DNA of 36,474 bases from Verrucomicrobiota bacterium (lineage in GTDB: Bacteria; Verrucomicrobiota; Verrucomicrobiia; Opitutales; Opitutaceae): contig JAPLTN010000071.1 of NCBI GenBank assembly GCA_026398135.1, forward strand, positions 1-36,474, written 5' to 3'. The stretch's first letter is position 1. Each line of letters opens with the position of its first letter. Of this stretch, positions 30,910 through 36,474 are shown in pieces. The notes under the pieces are model-generated. The model ran no database searches. It was given only the letters and a program-made list of their open reading frames with translations, and was not told where the DNA came from. A program made the translations under genes and the position numbers.

Positions 30910-32019
30910 ATGCCGACTGATGACGAATGGATGGACCGGGCTTTGAGTCTGGCGAAGCGGGCCTGGGGCAAGACGCATCCGAACCCCATGGTCGGGGCGC
31001 TGATCGTGGAGGACGGGGAGATGGTGGCCGAGGGCTGGCATGCGCGGGATGGCGGGCCGCACGCGGAGCGGGCTGCGCTGGCCGCGCTGGGGCGTGCGCC
31101 CCGGCCGGGGGCGGTGATGTATGTGACCTTGGAGCCGTGCTCGACGGCGGGGCGCACCGGGGCGTGTTGCGATGCGATTCGCGCGGCGGGCATCGCCCGG
31201 GTGGTGAGCGGCGCGACGGATCCGAATCCGGCCCACGCCGGGCGCGGGTTGGAGGTGCTGCGCGCGGCGAGCATTGCGGTGACCGCTGGGGTACGGGCGG
31301 AGACGTGCACGGAGTTGAATTTTATTTTTAACCACTGGATCACGACGCGACGGCCGCTGGTGGCGGGTAAACTGGCGACGACGCGGGATGGGTTTTCGCG
31401 GCCTCCGGCGGGGGCGAATCGCTGGATCACCGGACCCGAGGCGCGGGCGGATGTGCATCACTGGCGGCGTTTGTTTCCGGCCATCGCGGTGGGTGCGGGC
31501 ACGGTGCGGGCGGACAATCCGGCGCTGACCCGGCGCTGGCGGGACGAGAATGGGTGCGAGCAGGAGGACTGCGGGGTGCGGTTTGTATTTGATGCGACCT
31601 TGGCGACAGCGGCAGGCGATCCGGCCGGGTGGCCGCGGGTTTACACCGATGCGTGGCGGGAGCGCACCGTGGTCGTGACCAGCATGGCGGCGGATGCGGC
31701 GGCGCAGGAGTGGCTGGAAGCGGCGGGCGTGCAGGTGTGGCGGCAGGAGACGACGCGCGGGGCGGCGGGCTGGGGGGAGTTTTTGCAACGCTGCGCGGAG
31801 GAACGCCTGAGCGGCATTTACCTCGAAGGCGGGGCGGAGTTGCTGGCGGATGCGCGCGCCGCCGGGGTGTTGGACTATGGATTTTGGTATCAAAGCCCGC
31901 TGCTTGGCGGGGCGGGGTGGGGCGGGGCGGCTCCGTGGGGTGAGTGGGCGGAGAGCACGACGGAAACCTTCGGGGCGGACACGCTGCGGCGGGGTTCTCT
32001 AAAACCTGTTCGCCTTTAA
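30910..32019 (+). CDS. ribD: Bifunctional riboflavin deaminase/reductase RibD
   Basis: From ATG 30910 the product is 369 residues. It performs the second and third steps of riboflavin synthesis. The deaminase domain shows THPNPMVGALIV, the zinc ligands H51-A-E53 and PC-x8-C (C77, C86 in EPCSTAGRTGAC), and ATDPNPAHAGRG. The reductase domain begins near 150: RPLVAGKLATTRDG, NRWITG, AIAVGAGTVRADNPALT and IYLEGGAELLADA. The usual SHxGRTPPC is changed to STAGRTGAC, with the ligand cysteine kept. A GTG upstream at 30880 is less likely. Other rib genes are not adjacent. Confidence 0.93.
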   Translation: MPTDDEWMDRALSLAKRAWGKTHPNPMVGALIVEDGEMVAEGWHARDGGPHAERAALAALGRAPRPGAVMYVTLEPCSTAGRTGACCDAIRAAGIARVVSGATDPNPAHAGRGLEVLRAASIAVTAGVRAETCTELNFIFNHWITTRRPLVAGKLATTRDGFSRPPAGANRWITGPEARADVHHWRRLFPAIAVGAGTVRADNPALTRRWRDENGCEQEDCGVRFVFDATLATAAGDPAGWPRVYTDAWRERTVVVTSMAADAAAQEWLEAAGVQVWRQETTRGAAGWGEFLQRCAEERLSGIYLEGGAELLADARAAGVLDYGFWYQSPLLGGAGWGGAAPWGEWAESTTETFGADTLRRGSLKPVRL

Positions 32020-32030
32020 GTTTAGCTTAA

Positions 32031-32107
32031 TTGGCCGGGGACGGCCAACTCTACACCCTACCGCATTAAAGCAGGCTTCTTTTGTAGCGTTGGCCGTCCC
32101 CGGCCAA
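32031..32107. repeat. Dispersed palindromic repeat, copy C
   Basis: TTGGCCGGGGACGGCCAAC...CTACAC at the left and GTAGCGTTGGCCGTCCCCGG...CCAA at the right form the same hairpin as copies A and B. It lies in the 144-bp gap between ribD and rdgB. No MITE-type outer TIR is visible at this copy. Confidence 0.8.
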
Positions 32108-32163
32108 TTTCCGCGATAGACTAAAATTGAATGCTACCTGGAATTAAATGACTTTTTGAAATC

Positions 32164-32802
32164 ATGAGCACCGACAAAGCAGCGCGTATTTATCTGGCTT
32201 CGGCCAACACCCACAAGGTGGCCGAGATGGGGGCGCTGGCCGCGCGCGACGGCCTGGGTGTGGAAATCGTGTCGGCCAAGGCGCTGGGCGGGATGCCGCC
32301 GGTGGTGGAGGATACGGGCACCTTTTTGGGCAATGCGCGGAAGAAGGCGCGGGCGCTGTGGGAGATCGCGCCCCGGGGCAGCGTGGTTTTGGCGGATGAT
32401 AGCGGCGTGTGCGTTGATCATCTGGATGGCGGGCCGGGGGTGGAGAGCGCGTATTTCGCCGGGCCGCAGGGCGACGCGAAGGCCAATCTGCAAAAACTGG
32501 TCGAAGTCATGCGCGGCGTGCCGGCGGAGCGACGCGGGGCGAAGTTCTATTGTCTGCTTTTCCTGATCGACGAAACCGGCGCGGAGCAGGTTTTTGAGGG
32601 CGAGTGCGGCGGGCGTTTGCTCGACGAACCGCGCGGAGGCGCGGGTTTTGGCTATGATCCTTTGTTCGTGCCGGAGGGTTACGATCAGAGCTACGCCGAA
32701 CTCGGGGACGAGGTGAAGGCCCGCCTGAGCCACCGCGCGAAGGCCTGGTCGGCGTTGAGCGCGTGGTGGCGGGCGCGGAGTGCCGCTGGCAAGCTTACTT
32801 GA
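32164..32802 (+). CDS. rdgB: Non-canonical purine NTP pyrophosphatase (RdgB/HAM1)
   Basis: This 212-residue protein hydrolyses ITP, dITP and XTP to monophosphates and so keeps inosine and xanthosine out of DNA. Family motifs are LASANTHKVAEM, VEDTGTFLGNARKKA, LADDSGVCVDHLDGGPGVESAYFAG and GFGYDPLFVPEGYDQSYAEL, ending with the conserved LSHRAKA. Length is usual for the family. Its 3' end overlaps the convergent YebC gene by 8 bp. Confidence 0.94.
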   Translation: MSTDKAARIYLASANTHKVAEMGALAARDGLGVEIVSAKALGGMPPVVEDTGTFLGNARKKARALWEIAPRGSVVLADDSGVCVDHLDGGPGVESAYFAGPQGDAKANLQKLVEVMRGVPAERRGAKFYCLLFLIDETGAEQVFEGECGGRLLDEPRGGAGFGYDPLFVPEGYDQSYAELGDEVKARLSHRAKAWSALSAWWRARSAAGKLT

Positions 32803-33529
32803 ACGCGGCCCAGACGCGCTGGACGTCGTCGTTGTCTTCGAGGGCGTGCAGGAATTCGCCGACCTCGGCGCGTTCGGTGTCGGTGAGCTCGGGGAAGGAT
32901 TTGGCGAGGTAGCCCATTTCCGAGGTGATGACGGTCCAGCCGTTGGCCTTGAGCCATTCGGAGACGGCGTGGATGGCGGTGCGCTCGCAGAGGAAACGCG
33001 CGCCGGATGCGCCTTCCTCGGGCACGTCGTCGTTTTCGGCGTGGGTAAGCGGGGCGAAGTCGTTGGCACCGGCTTCGATCGCGGCGGCTTCGAGGTCGGG
33101 CGAGGCGGTGGCGGTGTGGGCTTCGACGATGCCGAGGTGATCGAAGAGAAACTTGTTGGAGCCGGTGGTGCCGAGGATGCCTTTTTTGAAGAGCACGCGC
33201 ATCTCGGGGGCGAGGCGCTGGACGTTGTCGGTGTAGCACTCGACGACGACGGGAATCTTGTGCGGGGCGTAGCCCTCGAAGGTGACGGCCGCGAGGTCGA
33301 TTTTTTCCCCGCCGGTGCCGGCGCCCTTGTGGATGGCGCGCTCGATCACGTCGCGGGTGACGGAGGCTTTTTTGCCCTTTTCGACGGCGGCGAAGAGCCG
33401 GGCGTTGGCGGTGAGATCGCCGCCGCCGAGTTTGGCGGCGACGGTGATTTCTTTGACCAGTTTGCCGACGAGCTGACCCTTGCGGTTGTTAACGACGGCG
33501 CGTTTCGCGTGTAGCCATTGGCGTCCCAT
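32795..33529 (-). CDS. YebC/PmpR-family transcriptional regulator or translation factor
   Basis: The product has 244 residues from ATG 33529, the start giving MGRQWLHAKRAVVNNRKGQL, close to the family N-terminus. Further motifs are KEITVAAKLGGGD, NARLFAAVEKGKKASVTRDVIERAIHKG, VTFEGYAPHKIPVVVECYTDN and MRVLFKKGILGTTGSNKFLFDHLG. YebC-like proteins bind DNA as regulators in some bacteria, and more recent work links some to easing translation at proline stretches. The mode here is unknown. In many genomes it neighbours ruvC; here it lies tail-to-tail with rdgB. Confidence 0.93.
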   Translation of the reverse strand: MGRQWLHAKRAVVNNRKGQLVGKLVKEITVAAKLGGGDLTANARLFAAVEKGKKASVTRDVIERAIHKGAGTGGEKIDLAAVTFEGYAPHKIPVVVECYTDNVQRLAPEMRVLFKKGILGTTGSNKFLFDHLGIVEAHTATASPDLEAAAIEAGANDFAPLTHAENDDVPEEGASGARFLCERTAIHAVSEWLKANGWTVITSEMGYLAKSFPELTDTERAEVGEFLHALEDNDDVQRVWAAFK

Positions 33530-33578
33530 AAGAAGTGTGGATTGGGGTGGTTGGAGGAAAAGTGACGAAGGAAAATTA

Positions 33579-33756
33579 AGGGTGTGTCTCGTAAATAAAT
33601 CGACGTCCTGCCAAGGCCCTTCGGGCGTAGAGGAAATCAAGCTGGGCCGGCGTTGCCCTCGGCGGCACGGCCCGCTGGGCCGCCTCCGCCTCGGTCGCCT
33701 TGGCCGAGCCTGGTTTCCTCTACGCAAAACATCGGTTTATTTACGAAACACACCCT
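33579..33756. mobile_element. 178-bp MITE, same core as the PIN-gene element but different termini
   Basis: Terminal repeats begin AGGGTGTGTCTCGTAAATAA at 33579 and, read inward from 33756, AGGGTGTGTTTCGTAAATAA; 24 of the outer 26 positions agree. The core 33638-33719 matches the element at 26787-26962. An inner inverted repeat GCGTAGAGGAAA/TTTCCTCTACGC encloses the core. It lies 49 bp upstream of the YebC start, so it may affect that promoter. No coding capacity. Confidence 0.85.
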
Positions 33757-33828
33757 AAGCAACGATCAGGCTGACAAGCACGGATAAATATGGGGGAGCT
33801 GCAATCTCTTGGTGGGCAGGCGGGCACG

Positions 33829-33859
33829 AAAAAGCCGCGATCCGGAAGGGACGCGGCTT
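33829..33859 (-). terminator. Rho-independent terminator of greA
   Basis: AAGCCGCG pairs with CGCGGCTT (33852-33859 and 33832-33839) and on the minus strand is followed by TTTTT. It is 23 bp after the greA stop. Confidence 0.88.
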
Positions 33860-33882
33860 GAAGGGCGAGCGAACGGGTTCGC

Positions 33883-35724
33883 TTAGGAAACGTAGCGCTC
33901 GAGGGCGGTGATGGTGTAGGCCTCTTCGGAGGAGCCGATCTTCACCTTCACGGTGTCGCCGACCTTCTTGCCGAGGAGAACCTGGCCGAGGGGCGTTTTG
34001 TAGGAGATGATGTTCTGGTCGGGCACGCTGTCCCAGGCGCCGAGCACGGTGTAGCGGGCGGTCTTGTTGTTGGATCCGATTTTGGTGACGACCACGCTGC
34101 CGACGCCGACGACCTCGTTGGTGCCTTCCTTGAAGTCGGTGATACGGGCGCGGCTGAGATCCTTCTCCAAGGTGCCCTTCTGGGCCATGAGGACCTGCTG
34201 GTCTTGCTTGGCCATCTTGTATTCGGAGTTTTCCTTGAGGTCGCCGTGCTCGCGGGCGGTGGCGATGGCCTTGGAGTTGTCGGGGATTTTCTTGGAGATT
34301 ATGGTTTCCAGTTCCTCGCGCTTGCGCTCGTAGCTGTCGCGGGAGACGAGGAGTTGCTCTTCCTTGGTCTCGTTTTCGCCGGTGAGGACGGTGGAGATGG
34401 AGGGGTAGAGTTTGATGAAGCGTGCGAGGAGGGACTTCTTGGTGAGGTCCTCGAAGCCCTGGTTGAGCAAGAGGGAGTGGGCGAGGTCGCGGGCGGTTTC
34501 GGCGGAGGCGGTGGCGAGCAGGTCGCCGATGAGCTCGGCGTCTTCGGAGAGGGCGTCGCCGAGGGGGATGCGGCGGGTGGAGGCGGCCTGGAGGGCCTCG
34601 TAGTCGATGGCGTAGAAAATGGCGGAGAAGAGGCGGGGGGAGACGAGGTCGCCGAGGAGTTTGGAGAACTTCTTGGAGTTACGGTTCTTGACGATCCAGT
34701 GGAGGACGGGGGCGCGCAGATTTTGCTCGGCCATCCAACGGCGGAAGGTGGCGGCGAGTTCTTCGCTGTGGTCGTTGTCGAGGAGGAAGTTGATGCACTC
34801 GGTGGTGAACTTGCCTTGGGAGACCTTGAGCAGGCTGATGACGATGTCGCGGTATTCGAGGGGGTGGGCCTCTTTCAGGAGATCGAGGAACTCGCTCTGG
34901 AAGCCGACGGGCAGCTTTTCGACGATGGCGGGAAGGTCGCGGACGTTGGCGACGAGGGAAATCTGGGAGGGCTCGAAGGTGGAAGCATCCACACCGGCAA
35001 GTTTGGCGAGGCGGTCGCGGATGGAGGCGGCGTGGAGGCGCTCGGCGGTATCGAACTGGTTGGAGGTTTTGATGGCCTCGGCGACGCCGGCGAGGATGGC
35101 GGGGAGGTCTGCCTTGATGTCTTGTTTGCCTGCGGTGTCGATCAGCTCGTGGGCGAGTTTGACGCGAAGACGGGCGGAGCGGGTGCCGTTAAATTTGGCG
35201 GTGATCTCGTCCTCGGTGGAGATCGGGGTTTCGCGGATGAAGTAGCACTCGGTCTTCTTGGCGGGGACGGAGATGCGGGGGTCTTTGGCGAGGGCCTTCT
35301 TGGCGGTGGACCACCACTTTTTGAATTTTTCTTCGCCGAGCACCTGGGCGAGGACGATCTCGATCTCGATCTGGGTGGCGGCGTTATTGGGGTAAGCGGC
35401 AAGGGCCTCGATGATGAGCTGGGCCGGGTCGTTGGCGATGAGCTTGGCGATGGTGGCGGCGTCGGTCTCGCGGCGGACGAGCAGATGGTTGGCGGGGAGG
35501 ACGTCGAGGGTGGTGACGCAGAAGGCCGGGTCCATGGAGTGGCCGGGCTTGGCTTTGAAATCGATGATGAGCTTTTGCGCGGCCTCGTCGTAAGACTTTA
35601 TCTGACCGAAGCCCCAGCTCTTATGCACGCAGTAGGCACCGGGCTCCATGGCCTCCAGCTTGGCTTTGGCCGTCTTGAGGGACGGGTTTTTGGCGACGAG
35701 CGTGGAGATGGTTTCGGAATTCAT
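33883..35724 (-). CDS. greA: Transcription elongation factor GreA with long N-terminal extension
   Basis: The product has 613 residues from ATG 35724. The last ~158 residues are a complete GreA/GreB: an N-terminal coiled coil (SRDSYERKREELETIISKK and AREHGDLKENSEYKMAKQDQ, including the acidic tip residues) and an FKBP-like C-terminal domain (GSVVVTKI, YTVLGAWDSVPDQNIISYKTPLGQVLLGKKVGDTV). GreA re-starts backtracked RNA polymerase by stimulating transcript cleavage. The extra ~450 residues are mostly helical and start with a small barrel-like region (GAYCVHKSWGFGQIKSYD) resembling the CarD/TRCF RNA-polymerase-interacting module. ATG 35757 is a less likely start. It is divergent from rsmB. Confidence 0.92.
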   Translation of the reverse strand: MNSETISTLVAKNPSLKTAKAKLEAMEPGAYCVHKSWGFGQIKSYDEAAQKLIIDFKAKPGHSMDPAFCVTTLDVLPANHLLVRRETDAATIAKLIANDPAQLIIEALAAYPNNAATQIEIEIVLAQVLGEEKFKKWWSTAKKALAKDPRISVPAKKTECYFIRETPISTEDEITAKFNGTRSARLRVKLAHELIDTAGKQDIKADLPAILAGVAEAIKTSNQFDTAERLHAASIRDRLAKLAGVDASTFEPSQISLVANVRDLPAIVEKLPVGFQSEFLDLLKEAHPLEYRDIVISLLKVSQGKFTTECINFLLDNDHSEELAATFRRWMAEQNLRAPVLHWIVKNRNSKKFSKLLGDLVSPRLFSAIFYAIDYEALQAASTRRIPLGDALSEDAELIGDLLATASAETARDLAHSLLLNQGFEDLTKKSLLARFIKLYPSISTVLTGENETKEEQLLVSRDSYERKREELETIISKKIPDNSKAIATAREHGDLKENSEYKMAKQDQQVLMAQKGTLEKDLSRARITDFKEGTNEVVGVGSVVVTKIGSNNKTARYTVLGAWDSVPDQNIISYKTPLGQVLLGKKVGDTVKVKIGSSEEAYTITALERYVS

Positions 35725-35879
35725 GTCAGAAAGGTTACGGAGAGGGTTGGTCAGCAAAGCGGGTTGAGTGGCGTGCTGTCAATGTCGGCGGCGGGACTGT
35801 TTCGTAGTTGCTTCGGCGGCGGGGGGTGGTGGGGTTCCGCTCCTTTAATTAACCAACCTGTAGAACCTTTCTTTTTCCG

Positions 35880-36474
35880 ATGACCTCTGATGTTCCCGCT
35901 GTTGCTGCTGTGAATTCGCCTGATGCCTGGCCGGTGGCGGCCCGCCTGCTGGTTCGCTGGCTGGATGAGGAAGTGAGGGCGGATGCGTTGCTCGATACGG
36001 TGCAGTTGAGCGGCGGGGCGCGGGCGCGTTGCCAGAATTTATTTTACGGTGCGATCCGGCATTACGGGCGCATCGAAGGCGTGGTGGCCACGCTGGTGCG
36101 GCTGCGTCCGCGCACGCGGGTGATGGCGGTACTGCTGCTGGCCGGGTATGAATTGATCGAGGGCGGTGGCGAAGGCCATGCGGCCAAAGTCGGGCATCAT
36201 GCGGTGACGCAGACGCGCGCGCTGGCGAGCGAGTCGGAAGCGAAGCTGGTCAACGCGGTGGTGCGCAAGCTGGCCGAGGCGCTGGCCCGGCAGGTTGCGC
36301 CGGGGCGGATCGCCACGGCGGCGGCGCTGGCGGAGTATTACTCCATGCCCGAGTGGTTGGTGGAGCGCTGGCTGGCACAGTTCGGGGCCGATGGCCCGCT
36401 GGAGTTTTTGGAGTGGAATTTGAAACCCGCGCCGGTGCATGCCCGATGGCGACTGGCCACGCCGCCGGGCGCGG
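35880..36474 (+). CDS. rsmB: 16S rRNA m5C methyltransferase RsmB, N-terminal part
   Basis: It begins at ATG 35880 (MTSDVPAVAAVNSPDAWPVA) and runs off the right edge after 198 codons. The N-terminal NusB-like domain is visible: AARLLVRWLDEEVRADALLD, ARCQNLFYGAIRHYGRIEGVV, and VGHHAVTQTRALASESEAKLVNAVVRKL. It leads into EYYSMPEWLVERWLAQFG, the segment that typically links to the RsmB methyltransferase domain. RsmB methylates C967 of 16S rRNA in E. coli. It is divergent from greA with 155 bp between the starts. The catalytic domain is not visible. Confidence 0.88.
   Translation, partial: MTSDVPAVAAVNSPDAWPVAARLLVRWLDEEVRADALLDTVQLSGGARARCQNLFYGAIRHYGRIEGVVATLVRLRPRTRVMAVLLLAGYELIEGGGEGHAAKVGHHAVTQTRALASESEAKLVNAVVRKLAEALARQVAPGRIATAAALAEYYSMPEWLVERWLAQFGADGPLEFLEWNLKPAPVHARWRLATPPGA

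Noticed and set aside
34204-35883. 559-codon plus-strand frame opposite greA
   Set aside because: Extremely Gly/Glu/Asp-rich with no domain pattern, opposite a well-supported gene.

Overview
The window looks like a chromosomal segment of a GC-rich bacterium, most likely of the Verrucomicrobiota near Opitutaceae. This is an inference from gene content: a GreA factor with a very long N-terminal extension, a DUF4337 membrane protein, FabV, and an oxidative fucose-type sugar pathway. No rRNA or other taxonomic marker is present. Most of the window is ordinary core metabolism, interrupted by one accessory island (about 22.9-27.2 kb) and by several short palindromic, MITE-like elements.

Layout. 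1-4950: a minus-strand operon for oxidative L-fucose (or similar deoxy-sugar) catabolism. It encodes an SDR dehydrogenase, an L-fuconate-dehydratase-like enolase, a Na+/solute symporter with an unusual extra loop domain, and the start of a lactonase. A divergent FadR-type GntR regulator is separated from it by a perfect TTGTC-G-GACAA operator. 4951-5756: structured non-coding DNA, a tRNA-Glu and a terminator. 5765-8865: FabV, preceded by three co-directional genes of unknown function (a membrane-anchored repeat protein and two tiny membrane proteins). 9035-10814: an exported redoxin and a DUF4337 membrane protein. 10823-16337: trpE and glmS, then divergent glgC (3' end apparently lost) and an SDR lacking the catalytic tyrosine. 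16413-21143: an AttEFGH/LolD-type ABC export system with an exported CrtC/AttH lipocalin-like protein; a 165-bp MITE lies inside this operon. 21240-22784: an orphan NtrC-type sigma-54 activator.

22830-27345: accessory island. It begins at tRNA-Ser(TGA), whose 3' end is duplicated 136 bp downstream like an attachment-site scar. It carries an HNH endonuclease, two small unknown genes, a Vsr mismatch endonuclease, an HTH-nucleotidyltransferase/HEPN pair and a VapBC-like pair. The PIN toxin of the last pair is split by a 176-bp MITE. A 37-bp repeat directly follows the stop codons of both the HEPN and the PIN gene. tRNA-Cys(GCA) follows.

27460-36474: core genes again. They are a methyltransferase, an RsmB/NSUN-type RNA methyltransferase, a glyoxalase-II-like hydrolase, ribD, rdgB, a YebC regulator, the extended greA and the start of a canonical rsmB. 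Between them lie a 228-bp palindromic element, a 40-bp tandem duplication and a second MITE that shares its core, but not its outer ends, with the one in the PIN gene.

The points most worth following are the two MITEs with one core and different termini, the toxin-adjacent repeat, the HTH-MNT/HEPN operon with its operator, the truncated glgC, and the ~95-residue insertion in the symporter.
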